Source: Acidobacteriota bacterium
GTDB taxonomy: Bacteria > Acidobacteriota > Terriglobia > Bryobacterales > Bryobacteraceae
Direction: 5' to 3'
Assembly (NCBI GenBank): GCA_017307505.1
Contig: JAFKEE010000036.1
Location: forward strand, 89,446-153,445
Length of the DNA: 64,000 nucleotides
In this document: positions 44,610 to 53,173 of the stretch, piece by piece
Position numbering within the stretch: the stretch's first letter is position 1
Layout: each line of letters begins with the position of its first letter
Notes under the pieces: model-generated
Told to the model about the DNA's origin: nothing
Seen by the model: only the letters and a program-made list of their open reading frames with translations
Database searches by the model: none
Program-made: the position numbers and the translations under genes

Positions 44610-44668
44610 TGGTGCGGTCGAGAGGACTTGAACCTCCACGAGATTGCTCCCGCTAGCACCACAAGCTA
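44610..44668 (-). other. tRNA-Leu 3' half: likely island attachment junction
   Basis: On the minus strand the sequence is a class II tRNA from the 3' part of the anticodon arm (TAGC-TTGTGGT-GCTA) through the long variable arm and T-arm (GGAGG-TTCAAGT-CCTCT) to CGACCGC-A-CCA. No matching 5' acceptor (GCGGTCG) or D-arm lies upstream. The break at the anticodon loop is where many tyrosine integrases cross over. Because its own terminator follows, this half looks like the chromosomal remnant, with the island extending rightward. The residual anticodon loop reads GTG, not a Leu anticodon. Confidence 0.75.
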
Positions 44669-44705
44669 TTCAATCCACTCGATCCGACGCAGTTTCATGG
44701 GTTTA

Positions 44706-44726
44706 GGTGCCATATGAGGGTGCCAT
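44706..44726. repeat. Direct repeat GGTGCCAT near the junction
   Basis: GGTGCCAT occurs at 44706-44713 and 44719-44726. It could be integrase arm-type sites beside the tRNA-Leu remnant; this is unproven. Confidence 0.3.
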
Positions 44727-44781
44727 CGAGGCGGGCTGAGCGGCACAGTTGGCACAATTACGTCACACGGGGCTTTTCAGG

Positions 44782-45807
44782 ATGGGGAATTGCCCCCTTT
44801 TCGACCCTGGATCGGGGCGAGTAACCGTGCCATTCCAGCCATCGGGTTGCACCGGGCTTCACAGCTCCGCAGGTAACGGGCGTCGTGATCTGCAGTGGGC
44901 CGGCTCCCTGATCCGAGAAACACTCCCAGGCCTAGCCGTTTCGAAGCAGAAGCTCCGCCGCGTCGAAGCGATTGAGCTAGTCCGCGCCAACCGAGAGGCC
45001 GAGCGCCAGAATGTCGGATTCTCCTCTCGGCCCTTTGTCCTCTGCGGCCTTCCGCTCAGGCGGCCCGCACCGGGATCCCTGCTTCATGAGCGCAGAAACG
45101 GGCAATTCGTCCTTCAGGTAACTGGGCATCCGAGCTTCGGGTTGCCCTGGCGGCATGACCGCCTTCTCCCTATCTTCTTGGCCACGGTGGCGATCCGGCA
45201 GCAGTCACCTCGGATCACGTTCAGCACTGCAGCTGAGATGCTGGACGCCTTTGGGCTGCAACAGGGTGGTTCTCAATACCGCCGCCTGGTCGCATCCTTT
45301 CAGCGGATCTTTGGCGCCACGATTTTCTTCGGGACAGAGAGGCAACTGGAGCGCACTGCGGTCGTCCACAGCGCTCGGTTTAACTTCATGTCCGAGGCCA
45401 GAATCTGGTACTCCCGGAGCGGCCTTGAGCGGCTTCTCCCGGGTGACTGCCAGAACATGATCCTGTTGAGTGATGAGTTCTATCGAGAGATTCTGGACCA
45501 TCCGATTCCCACCGACCTGGAAGCAGCTAAAGCACTTTCGTCCTCGCCGGCCGCTCTGGATCTGTTCATGTGGCTCTCCTACCGCTGCTTCACGGCGCAG
45601 GGACAAGAGCGGATTCCGCTATTCGGCCCTTTCGGTCTGGTAAACCAACTCGGGAGCGCCGAATATGCACGGCCAGGCAAGTTCCGCGAGAAGTTGGAGG
45701 GGTGGCTCGGGATTGTCCGAGCGATTTGGCCAACGTGTCCGGCTTGCATCGATGGGGAAGGGACGGGTCTCTTGGTCGACCGGGCCTTCGCGGTTGTTCA
45801 GTCTTGA
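44782..45807 (+). CDS. Plasmid-type replication initiator RepA
   Basis: About 341 residues from ATG 44782 (a TTG at 44749 is a weaker start). The core FVLCGLPLRRPAPGSLLHERRNGQFVLQVTGHPSFGLPWRHDRL, LDAFGLQQGG, FQRIFGATIFFGTE and IPLFGPFGLVNQLG is that of plasmid-encoded RepA initiators found in broad-host plasmids and ICEs of Proteobacteria. It shows that the island derives from, or contains, a replicon. No iterons were recognised nearby. It lies between two tRNA fragments, separate from the tra genes. Confidence 0.8.
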   Translation: MGNCPLFDPGSGRVTVPFQPSGCTGLHSSAGNGRRDLQWAGSLIRETLPGLAVSKQKLRRVEAIELVRANREAERQNVGFSSRPFVLCGLPLRRPAPGSLLHERRNGQFVLQVTGHPSFGLPWRHDRLLPIFLATVAIRQQSPRITFSTAAEMLDAFGLQQGGSQYRRLVASFQRIFGATIFFGTERQLERTAVVHSARFNFMSEARIWYSRSGLERLLPGDCQNMILLSDEFYREILDHPIPTDLEAAKALSSSPAALDLFMWLSYRCFTAQGQERIPLFGPFGLVNQLGSAEYARPGKFREKLEGWLGIVRAIWPTCPACIDGEGTGLLVDRAFAVVQS

Positions 45808-45950
45808 CCGAGTCATATTCGCAAGGGGCCCAACTTCGGCTCGTCTGTCGTCAATGACAGTTGAAAGCGGCCTTTGTCCCTCGCCCAAACCATGCGCAAG
45901 AGATCGTTGTCGAATGGTTCGCCCACATCCGCGTCGGGAACCTGCGGTTG

Positions 45951-46000
45951 CCAGCTTCCCAAGCTGGACGTCGTGGGTTCGAATCCCATCTCCCGCTCCA
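45951..46000 (+). other. tRNA-Gly(CCC) 3' half: likely integrase attachment site
   Basis: CCAGC-TTCCCAA-GCTGG is a complete anticodon arm with anticodon CCC, followed by variable loop, T-arm (GTGGG-TTCGAAT-CCCAT) and CTCCCGC-T-CCA. The expected 5' GCGGGAG and D-arm are absent upstream, so this is not a functional gene. It lies 82 bp from the integrase stop codon, the usual place for an att site of that enzyme. The surrounding gap 45808-46081 shows nothing else. Confidence 0.75.
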
Positions 46001-46081
46001 TCTTTTCAACAACTTGCAGGCATTCAGTTTTCACGTTGTACTCCGATTACTCCGTTAGTGTTCCAACGGTTCCCCAAGAGA

Positions 46082-47191
46082 TCACAGGATCGCCTCGGAT
46101 TCTAGTCTTTTTACTGCTTCTATCTTTTGTTGAAGGTCGCTCACCGAGTAGACTTCCAGACTCACTCCAAGGCCATGCCCGCGCTGATCGGCGGCCACCT
46201 TGTCATCGATCTTCGCCTTACGCGACAGGCTGGCATTCGTGCGGCGAAGGACTTGAAAAGTTGCCCACTCAAGCCCAGCTGTCGCGAGCTTCGGTTCTAG
46301 GTTTCGACGCCACATGTTGTCCCGGCTAACGGTCGTGATCGCCGCTTCCGAGGGGAAAAGAAACGCTTCCGGTGAGCGTCCCTCAAACTGCTTTCGCCAC
46401 TGTTGAAGGTCCTCCTTGGTACCAGACGATAGAGCCACAACTCGCGAGGTTCGCTTGCCCTTACGGCCCTTCGGTGTGTCCATTCTTCCTCTGTAAACGC
46501 GTTGATCGATCAGAACCGAATCGTCACTGATCTTCCCCAGACGAATCGCTAGGATCTCCCCGGGCCGCATTCCATCGAACAGCGCCATCCTGAACATCAA
46601 GCGTTCCCGCAATCCGAGAACGTCCAGCGCTTTCTTGATGTCCTCTTTGGTAAGAACACGCTTCTCCTTACCTACCTTGCAGGCGGGTGTGTAGAGTCCC
46701 AACGTCGGATTCAGATCGACGGCGCCATCGCTCATTGCCATTTTGAAGATGCCGCTGAGGTCCCACCTAAGATGTGCAACCACGCTGTGGGAATGAGTGA
46801 CTGCCATCTTGTCGAGATAGGTCTGCATCTGATCACGGTTCATGTCCGCGATTCGCCGCGTTCCGAACTCGCCGACGAGGTGCAAACTGATCCGGTTCTC
46901 TGTTGTCGATCGGGTAGACTCTTTCCATTTCCGTCGGCAAACCGGCAGGTACACTTCTTCGACGAACTCCTTGAAGGTGAATGGGCGGACCGTCTTCTTG
47001 CCCGCCATGTCGTTGAGGGGTTGGAGGATCGAGGCCAGCATGGCTTCGGCCTGTCCTTTGGTGAATTCTGTACACTTTCCTAGCACCTTAGTTCTGCGCG
47101 ATCCGTCTTCCCACCACTGCGCCAGCCAGAGTCTGTTCCGGCCGTGTTTGCGTTGACGGAGGCTACCTTTCATAAATCGCTTACGTCGCAT
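46082..47191 (-). CDS. Tyrosine site-specific integrase
   Basis: A 369-residue phage/ICE integrase. N-terminal arm-binding and SAM-like core-binding domains precede the catalytic domain with Arg in FDGMRPGEILAI, the Lys region around GRKGKRTSRVVAL, the C-terminal Arg in VLRRTNASL, and the Tyr nucleophile in RGHGLGVSLEVYS. The usual HxxR box reads QVLR, so the first His is Gln. AGGAGA lies six bases before the ATG at 47191. It is adjacent to the tRNA-Gly fragment and probably acts there. Confidence 0.93.
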   Translation of the reverse strand: MRRKRFMKGSLRQRKHGRNRLWLAQWWEDGSRRTKVLGKCTEFTKGQAEAMLASILQPLNDMAGKKTVRPFTFKEFVEEVYLPVCRRKWKESTRSTTENRISLHLVGEFGTRRIADMNRDQMQTYLDKMAVTHSHSVVAHLRWDLSGIFKMAMSDGAVDLNPTLGLYTPACKVGKEKRVLTKEDIKKALDVLGLRERLMFRMALFDGMRPGEILAIRLGKISDDSVLIDQRVYRGRMDTPKGRKGKRTSRVVALSSGTKEDLQQWRKQFEGRSPEAFLFPSEAAITTVSRDNMWRRNLEPKLATAGLEWATFQVLRRTNASLSRKAKIDDKVAADQRGHGLGVSLEVYSVSDLQQKIEAVKRLESEAIL

Positions 47192-47245
47192 TGAATCTCC
47201 TGATTCCCTGCGGCCGCAGCGCAAAATCCTGACCTGTCCGCCAGA

Positions 47246-47452
47246 CTAGCATCGACTCTTGCTCGCTTCCAACCATTGATTCAGCCATTCGCGCCGAACG
47301 AGCTTTCTTCGGCCTAAGGCGATGTGGGCGAGTTGGGGCACGCCTGGCACCTTTCCGGCCATGACGTTGCATACGTGGGTCTTGGAGCATCGCAGAACTT
47401 CAGCGACGTCCTTGATGGTCAGGATTGGTTCTTCCTTGATCGTGTTTTGCAT
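47246..47452 (-). CDS. Excisionase-like HTH DNA-binding protein
   Basis: A 68-residue protein of the HTH_17/excisionase type: ILTIKDVAEVLRCSKTHVCNVMAGKVPGVPQLAHIALGRRKLVRREWLNQWLEA. It lies 54 bp upstream of the integrase in the same direction and so probably sets the direction of recombination. The ATG at 47452 has the perfect palindrome GAGGTACCTC (47456-47465) three bases upstream, which may be both ribosome site and operator. Confidence 0.85.
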   Translation of the reverse strand: MQNTIKEEPILTIKDVAEVLRCSKTHVCNVMAGKVPGVPQLAHIALGRRKLVRREWLNQWLEASKSRC

Positions 47453-47463
47453 TGCGAGGTACC

Positions 47464-48579
47464 TCATGAATTCACGGCCGAGAGATATGGAAGGCCGAAC
47501 AGACGGGACCAAGCGAAGAGGCAGGCTTCCTGTGCGGCCGGAATGTTGGTGTGCCGAGTCCAAGCGGCGTTTGAGACGCCAACGATGAGATCCGGATTTT
47601 CAAAGGCGGATTGAAGGATCGGCCAAACGAGCAGTTGCTCATAGCAGACAAGAATGGCCAATTTCTGTGGGCCGACCTGCAACGTTCCCGGTCCGGCCAG
47701 GTTCAGCGGTACTCCGTCCTGAGGTCCGAACGGCTTCCACATGCCAATCGGAATGGGGATGCGTTGATGGAACATGGAAGACGGAGAGTCTCCTACCACG
47801 ACGACCGAATTGTGAAACTCCTGAGAGTTGGGAATCGAAACTCCGGCTCCGAGAATCGCCGTCCGGTGTGATGCCCGAAGGTGTTGGATTGTGGGTTTCC
47901 AGAACTCTTCCGTAGCCTCGGTCCAACGTCGAACCGCGGCCTCCGGGAGAATCGCAAGCCTCGACTGCGAGGAATGGATTGCTGTTCGGGCAGCTTCTTC
48001 CTTTTGGAACAGATCTAGGCACTCCTTCGTGTTCACTACCTGGATGTCGGCAGGTGAGGAAATTGGGGTGTAGATCAGATTCGCTACTACAGCAACGCCG
48101 ATCAGAAGGAATGGGCGCGCCGACCAGAGAATCGGGAAGAGCGATGTGGCGAAGAGCCCTAGGAAGCCGGTGGCGGGAAACAGAACGCCAGCCGCGGTCA
48201 GAGGCGACGCCCAACCAATCAATCCGATTGGAGGAACCGCAGACAACACCAACGCAGCCGGACACCTCCAGAGCCGCTGTGCGGGATCAGACGTCCAGAG
48301 TATCGCCCATGGCAGAGCGAGCATCGCAGATGCGATTACCCAAACAATCCATGCTCGCCGCGGTTGGCTGGGCTCGTAAGCGTGCGAAACTGCCACCGCC
48401 GGGAGTGATGCGGTTAGGAAATACGCAAGCGCAAGCGCCGTGGCACGTCGCCGAGTGGATTGACGAAAGACTAGCCACGGAAGGATGATCGTGAGGCCAA
48501 GTAAGGGAAATGGTCCGCGCCAAGCGATTGCCCCGATGAACGAAGCGGCAAATAAACTCACTAGCCACGAAAAAGCCAT
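47464..48579 (-). CDS. traB: Conjugal transfer protein TraB (nitrilase-fold)
   Basis: A 371-residue membrane protein. Several hydrophobic helices (about 5-185) precede a carbon-nitrogen-hydrolase domain with Glu in LAILPEAAVRRW and Cys in LAILVCYEQLLVW. The conserved catalytic Lys position looks altered (FHQRIPIPIGMWKP). It resembles apolipoprotein N-acyltransferase and the TraB proteins next to traF in Ti-type and ICE transfer regions. AGGAGG precedes the start, which overlaps traF by 19 bp. Confidence 0.82.
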   Translation of the reverse strand: MAFSWLVSLFAASFIGAIAWRGPFPLLGLTIILPWLVFRQSTRRRATALALAYFLTASLPAVAVSHAYEPSQPRRAWIVWVIASAMLALPWAILWTSDPAQRLWRCPAALVLSAVPPIGLIGWASPLTAAGVLFPATGFLGLFATSLFPILWSARPFLLIGVAVVANLIYTPISSPADIQVVNTKECLDLFQKEEAARTAIHSSQSRLAILPEAAVRRWTEATEEFWKPTIQHLRASHRTAILGAGVSIPNSQEFHNSVVVVGDSPSSMFHQRIPIPIGMWKPFGPQDGVPLNLAGPGTLQVGPQKLAILVCYEQLLVWPILQSAFENPDLIVGVSNAAWTRHTNIPAAQEACLFAWSRLFGLPYLSAVNS

Positions 48580-49103
48580 AAGGGGCGTAACCTCCTGCGG
48601 ATCTGGCTGGTCTGAATGGGACCCATGTATCGTGAGTCGTAGCTGCCGGCGTTGTACGTTGAAGCGACCCATACCGTGTCTTCGCGGACACCGTACATTC
48701 CCGGCGGCCAAGCTTTCAGTGGCCTACCGCTCGCATCGAAGGCGACTGGATAGGTTTTCGGAAGCAGATGGCCGTTGACGACCAAGCCCTCCGTGCTCAC
48801 GATGACCAAGTCGCCGGGTCGAGCGACGATTGGTTTCAGCAACGGGACCGCGCCATCCGGGCAAGCGAACCCACGGGTTCGGTAGCTTCGTGATGCGGAT
48901 TCCGAGGCGAACGGTTCTGCTGGACAGAACTCGATAAGTTCAGCCTCGCGGTCGTTCGTTGTCGCATAAAGTCCCAACGGAAGGCTGTAGCTTGTGTTGA
49001 TCCGGATGCCAAGAGCCATTACTCCGGTCGAAAGCGCGGAGAGAGCAATGAGCGGTACGCCGAACGAGAGGATAAGGGTCTTATGACGGCCAGACGGAAG
49101 CAT
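48561..49103 (-). CDS. traF: Conjugative transfer signal peptidase TraF (S26)
   Basis: A 180-residue protein with an N-terminal membrane anchor. The serine nucleophile is in RINTSYSLPLGLY, and the Lys is in LLKPIVARPGD. TraF proteases of RP4-type systems mature the pilin. GAGGAGG lies 10 bases upstream, and the start overlaps ssb by 23 bp, giving a compact ssb-traF-traB run. Confidence 0.9.
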   Translation of the reverse strand: MLPSGRHKTLILSFGVPLIALSALSTGVMALGIRINTSYSLPLGLYATTNDREAELIEFCPAEPFASESASRSYRTRGFACPDGAVPLLKPIVARPGDLVIVSTEGLVVNGHLLPKTYPVAFDASGRPLKAWPPGMYGVREDTVWVASTYNAGSYDSRYMGPIQTSQIRRRLRPLWLFRG

Positions 49104-49518
49104 CGGCTTCGACCTCCTCTACGCCGTTGGCTGATACCGTCGATGGGTCCTCTCGCTGAGGTGCGTTGTCGGCAGGGGCCTCCTTCGCCGTACGGGGCTT
49201 GGCGATCAGATAAACACTGCGGGCAATGATTTCGTAGACGGTTCTGGGGCTACCATCCTTGGGCGTGAATTTTCGTGTTTGAAGCGTGCCCTCGATGAAG
49301 ATGTTCTCGCCCTTCTCATAAGTGACAGCGATATCGGCGAGGTCACCGTAGAAAACCAGGCTGTGCCAGTTCGTATGTTCCTGGGCTTGGTTGTTGCGGT
49401 CGGTGTAGCGGTAGCCTTCGGCCATGCGGACGTTGGCGACCGGCGTGCCCGAAGGCATGTAGCGAACTTGGGGCTTATCGGCGAGGTAGCCCGCCAACTC
49501 GATGCGGTTCTTTTGCAT
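49081..49518 (-). CDS. ssb: Single-stranded DNA-binding protein
   Basis: A 145-residue OB-fold SSB (ELAGYLADKPQVRYMPSGTPVANVRMAEGYRY, then WHSLVFYGDLADIAVTYEKGENIFIEGTLQTRKF) with an acidic tail (VEEVEADASVWPS) that lacks the canonical DDIPF-like tip. AAGGAAGGA precedes the ATG. Its place between traG and traF indicates an element-encoded copy for transfer or replication. Confidence 0.93.
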   Translation of the reverse strand: MQKNRIELAGYLADKPQVRYMPSGTPVANVRMAEGYRYTDRNNQAQEHTNWHSLVFYGDLADIAVTYEKGENIFIEGTLQTRKFTPKDGSPRTVYEIIARSVYLIAKPRTAKEAPADNAPQREDPSTVSANGVEEVEADASVWPS

Positions 49519-49519
49519 G

Positions 49520-51595
49520 TCAGTCCTTCCTTTCTTCGTGAAGATCTAAGTCGAGCTGCTCTATGAAGCCGGGCTTTGTTGGCATTGCGCCGTTCAGCTC
49601 GGCTAAGAAGGCAGCTTCCATTGGAGATTGAGGAACGAATTCCGCGCGGCTAATGACGTTGCGGGTTCGATTGGGTGGCAATTGCGGTTCAATGCCGGTC
49701 TCGCCTATGGCAAGGAATTTGGTCGGCGGTGGAATCTCAGCGCGATGCTTCAGGACGGGGTCCGTGAAATAGAGAATCTGGGTGCCGTAGATCGGATGGT
49801 GACCGCTGACGAAGATCAGCATGTCGCCGGGAGCGACGATGCGTTCGTTGGAACCTTCGCCAGTCTTCTTCGGCGGCTTCAGCCGCATCACTTCGTCCGG
49901 CGTCACGAGGGGACGCTCGACCTGATCCACAGTTGCGCTCATGTGATTCGCGATAGGCGCCAACCGTGAGCCGGAGAAGTTGAATGTGGCTTTTTGGATC
50001 GTCTTGGTACCAGTCATCTTCGAGAGAAGTTCCGCTGTATCGAACTGGTTCGGCGCATAGGCAACGCGGACGTGGCAATTGGAAACGATGCTCTCGTTTG
50101 GGCCGTACTCATCGACGATCTGCCGAATGTCCTGTGTGATGAGGTACGCCTTCAGACCATAGCCAGCCATGTACGACAGTGCGTCGGCGAAGATCTCCAT
50201 CCGCTTCAACGACGGGAACTCGTCAACCATGAACAAGAGCCTGTGGCGGTTGCGTTTTTGAGCCGCGCCTTGGAAGTCCATCCGCTCCGTAAGACGGTTT
50301 ACGATCATCGTGAAGATTAACCGGATCAGCGGACGAAGGCGGATCTTGTCGGAGGGCGGGACGACCAAGTAAAGCGAGACTGGCCGAGTGTGATTGACGA
50401 GATCGTCGATTGTGAAGTCGCTCGCTGCCGTGTTCTTGGCGACGAGTGGATCGCTGTAGAGGGTGAGTGCCGTCTTGGCGGTGGATAGGACACCAGAGAA
50501 GTCTTTGTCCTCCTTGTCGAGCATTTCGCGGACTTTCTCTCGAACCACTGGATGGGTTGTGGTTCGCTCGCCATCGGGTGTCATCCACTGATAGTTGCGT
50601 TGGGAATCGTGCGGGAAGTTCTCGAGCTCGTTCAAGGTATCGCGGAAACTTTGGCCCGGCTTGGTGAAGGTGGCCGCAAGATCGCCGAGGCTGGCCTCGC
50701 GTCCAGCGGCTGCCGCTGCGTAGCAGACATGCAGAATCATTCCAGTGGTGATGGAGGCTGCAGCATCCTGCCAGTAACGCTCCATCGGGCTATCTTCTCC
50801 AGTCCGGACGATCATGTCGGCGACGTTCTGGGCGTCCGACACGTCGCGCGGAGTGCCAATTCGCACTTCGGCAAGAGGATTGAATCTGGAGCCGTTAGCC
50901 ACCTCAACCGGCGAGAACTTGAAACAGAGATGGCCGGCCTTGACTCGAAAACCAGCTGTGCGCGCCCAGTTCTCGCCCTTGATGTCGTACACGACCGCCG
51001 ATTCGGACCAGGCGAGCAACGTTGGAATGACTAAACCAATGCCCTTACCGCTTCGCGTCGGGGCGAACGCGAGAACGTGTTCGGGGCCATTGTGCCGAAG
51101 GTAGTGCAGATGCCTTGTGGAAGGATTTAACCACCCGCCGACGTAAACACCTTGATTAGATTCGAGCAGTCCAGTGGCCTGAATATCAGAAGAACTGGCC
51201 CAACGAGCAGACCCATGCAAGTCTTCCGTGTTTGCGGAAAGGCGGCGGGCGCGTCTTAAATTCAGCCCATAGACGATCATTACCGTGATGGCCGATCCAA
51301 TCACGACCATCAAGGCTCCCGCTAGAAGTGGCTGTTTTACTTGTAGGCTCGCGGTATTGCTGTGCTCCAGCAACCAGAAGGCCCAAGCCGTTGGCTGATA
51401 GATGGAGTGACCCGCGTGAGTGAGTATCGGCGAACCAAGCGCGGGTTGATAGCGGAATTGGTAGGCGACGAACTGAGTCGCAGCAAGATTCACTACCGCT
51501 AGCAATCCGAGGCCGGTCAGCATCGCCGGCCAGTTGTAGCCGCCAACGAAGCCGGGATCGGGTGGTGTTCGATAGACGTTTGGTTCGCGCGGCAT
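49520..51595 (-). CDS. traG: Type IV coupling protein TraG/VirD4
   Basis: A 691-residue DNA-pumping ATPase linking the relaxosome to the type IV channel. Two or more N-terminal membrane helices (about 25-45 and 90-110) precede Walker A APTRSGKGIG near 185 and Walker B LLFMVDEFPSL near 460, with LITQDIRQI and the TPDEVMRL C-terminal region. Its stop is 1 bp before the ssb start codon. No relaxase or mating-channel gene is present in the window, so the element may be mobilisable only, or those genes lie elsewhere. Confidence 0.94.
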   Translation of the reverse strand: MPREPNVYRTPPDPGFVGGYNWPAMLTGLGLLAVVNLAATQFVAYQFRYQPALGSPILTHAGHSIYQPTAWAFWLLEHSNTASLQVKQPLLAGALMVVIGSAITVMIVYGLNLRRARRLSANTEDLHGSARWASSSDIQATGLLESNQGVYVGGWLNPSTRHLHYLRHNGPEHVLAFAPTRSGKGIGLVIPTLLAWSESAVVYDIKGENWARTAGFRVKAGHLCFKFSPVEVANGSRFNPLAEVRIGTPRDVSDAQNVADMIVRTGEDSPMERYWQDAAASITTGMILHVCYAAAAAGREASLGDLAATFTKPGQSFRDTLNELENFPHDSQRNYQWMTPDGERTTTHPVVREKVREMLDKEDKDFSGVLSTAKTALTLYSDPLVAKNTAASDFTIDDLVNHTRPVSLYLVVPPSDKIRLRPLIRLIFTMIVNRLTERMDFQGAAQKRNRHRLLFMVDEFPSLKRMEIFADALSYMAGYGLKAYLITQDIRQIVDEYGPNESIVSNCHVRVAYAPNQFDTAELLSKMTGTKTIQKATFNFSGSRLAPIANHMSATVDQVERPLVTPDEVMRLKPPKKTGEGSNERIVAPGDMLIFVSGHHPIYGTQILYFTDPVLKHRAEIPPPTKFLAIGETGIEPQLPPNRTRNVISRAEFVPQSPMEAAFLAELNGAMPTKPGFIEQLDLDLHEERKD

Positions 51596-51606
51596 CTTCG
51601 TATCGC

Positions 51607-53004
51607 TCAGCGCGCAAGCACGTGGGAACGTTGGCGGTCTTGGTTCGGCTTGAGTTGGGCGATCTGATTGGAATAGGAGATCAGCAGGTTCTCGGCGACC
51701 CCGGCGGTGCCTGGGAGTAGGTGCTTCTCGTGTGCGACGGCGCTTTTGGCACTGACCTTCTGAATGACATGGTGCGCCGTTTCGCCTAGTACTTCGCCCC
51801 GATACTTGCCTGAATCCGTGTCAGCGGCGTACGTTTTCGTCGTCTCGCCCATCAGTTCCCGCGCCGCCACTTCGGCCGCTGCAAATGATTCCTTGAGTGC
51901 CTGCTCACTTGGCGGGCGACGACCGTCCACTTCCCCGTCCAGTATTTTTTCGGCCTCGATCTTGGCGACACCTCTGGAGGCAACCGGCTCCCGACCTTCA
52001 GTGGCCGTCTCCTTTTCGGTGATAGCTACTGCGCCCGCCCCGCGCTCGAAGGATGCTACGTGTTCCGAAGTCTCCGTTCGGAGCTGCTTTCCCCGCTCCA
52101 GTTCCAGTAGATAGTCGGCTGCGCGGTGGGCGTCCTTGGCTGCGCGAAAGATCTCGTTCTTGTCTTCGCTGAGGGCTTTGACCCAGGAGTTGACGTACGC
52201 CGCATGCTGTTCGGGATTGTGTGGAATGCCGCGCTCGGCTGCAAGAAAGACGCTCGTAAGTTCCGCCCTTAGTTCTTCCTTGGCGTAGTTCGGGTCGCCG
52301 AAGCGATAGCTTTCGTTGAGGGTCTGACGATTCAGGCGATCGGGATGGCCGCTCCAGTGAGCCAATTCATGAAGGGCGGTTCCGTAGTAATCGGCGGCGG
52401 TCTTGAAAGCGGCGTCCGGCGGCAGGTGAATTCTGTCGGCGGATCGGCTGTAGAAGGCACGGTCATTTTGATCGTGGACGATCCTTGCTCCGGAGTTCTG
52501 AAGGATCGATTCGCCAGTCTCGGCGATCTCCCATTCCGCTCGCTCCTTGGGGACATAGGGAGAGATCCCGTCGATCTGTTTAGCGTTGAAAACGGTGAAG
52601 ACCCTGCGGAGCGGTCCGCGGTAGTCGCCGTTGCTGGAGTCGCGCTCAGCTTCCCCTTGGGGCGATGCGCCCTTCTTGGCTTCTTCGCCAAACTGCCAGA
52701 ACTCGATCTGCGTGCCCTTCTCGCCGGCTCGAACTTGCCAGCCGTTCGCGGCGGCTTGTTTGTACGTGAGCCACCGAGGATCATCGAAGGCTTTGCGCGT
52801 CCCAACAGCCATCAAATGAAGCGCATTGCCGCCGCGATAGTTTTTTTCGGTGGTGGGATTGAAGGGGAGTTGGAGCGATCCGGGCTCCCATGGCTTCTGC
52901 CATGGCGCGGTGCCTTTCTCCAGCATCTCGATGATTTGGTCTGTTACTTCTTTGCGAAAGTCCCTCTTGACCGGAGCTTCCGTGGAACTGGATTCGTTGG
53001 CCAT
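51607..53004 (-). CDS. ardC: ArdC-like antirestriction protein (TraC-type N-domain plus zincin)
   Basis: A 465-residue protein. The N-terminal ssDNA-binding ArdC/TraC-primase domain (KEVTDQIIEMLEKGTAPWQKPW, FNPTTEKNYRGGNALHL) precedes a zincin-like domain with HELAHWSGH and EELRAEL. A long charged tail ends in KYRGEVLGETAHHVIQK. ArdC proteins protect incoming DNA from host restriction. AAAGGA, about 9 bases upstream, overlaps the end of the small acidic ORF, so the two are probably coupled. Confidence 0.85.
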   Translation of the reverse strand: MANESSSTEAPVKRDFRKEVTDQIIEMLEKGTAPWQKPWEPGSLQLPFNPTTEKNYRGGNALHLMAVGTRKAFDDPRWLTYKQAAANGWQVRAGEKGTQIEFWQFGEEAKKGASPQGEAERDSSNGDYRGPLRRVFTVFNAKQIDGISPYVPKERAEWEIAETGESILQNSGARIVHDQNDRAFYSRSADRIHLPPDAAFKTAADYYGTALHELAHWSGHPDRLNRQTLNESYRFGDPNYAKEELRAELTSVFLAAERGIPHNPEQHAAYVNSWVKALSEDKNEIFRAAKDAHRAADYLLELERGKQLRTETSEHVASFERGAGAVAITEKETATEGREPVASRGVAKIEAEKILDGEVDGRRPPSEQALKESFAAAEVAARELMGETTKTYAADTDSGKYRGEVLGETAHHVIQKVSAKSAVAHEKHLLPGTAGVAENLLISYSNQIAQLKPNQDRQRSHVLAR

Positions 53005-53007
53005 GCA

Positions 53008-53142
53008 TCAGATCCTTTCGTCGAAGTCTGTTTCGTGTTGCTCTTCCTCGAAGCCCGAGCCGACGACAGGGTCGAGACCCTTGTCCTCTTCTGCCGGGGT
53101 ATCGTGATCGGTGACAGGTATTTGTTTAGGGGTGTCGTCCAT
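53008..53142 (-). CDS. Small acidic ORF upstream of ardC (44 residues)
   Basis: Begins MDDTPKQIPVTDHDTPAEED and ends ETDFDERI; about a third of residues are Asp or Glu. It ends 3 bp before ardC, and its last codons contain the ardC ribosome site, the arrangement of a translationally coupled leader gene. No ribosome site of its own was seen. Acidic small proteins on mobile elements can be DNA mimics, but that is speculation. Confidence 0.5.
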   Translation of the reverse strand: MDDTPKQIPVTDHDTPAEEDKGLDPVVGSGFEEEQHETDFDERI

Positions 53143-53150
53143 GGTCGTAT

Positions 53151-53173
53151 CTAGCATGTACAGGCTAGCATGT
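53151..53173. repeat. Direct repeat CTAGCATGT upstream of the ardC operon
   Basis: CTAGCATGT at 53151-53159 and 53165-53173, 14 bp apart, just before the small acidic ORF. It is a possible operator for the transfer genes. Confidence 0.35.

Noticed and set aside
44610..46000. Complete tRNA-Leu and tRNA-Gly genes
   Set aside because: Both lack the 5' acceptor strand and D-arm; only the 3' halves are present, so they are reported as attachment remnants.
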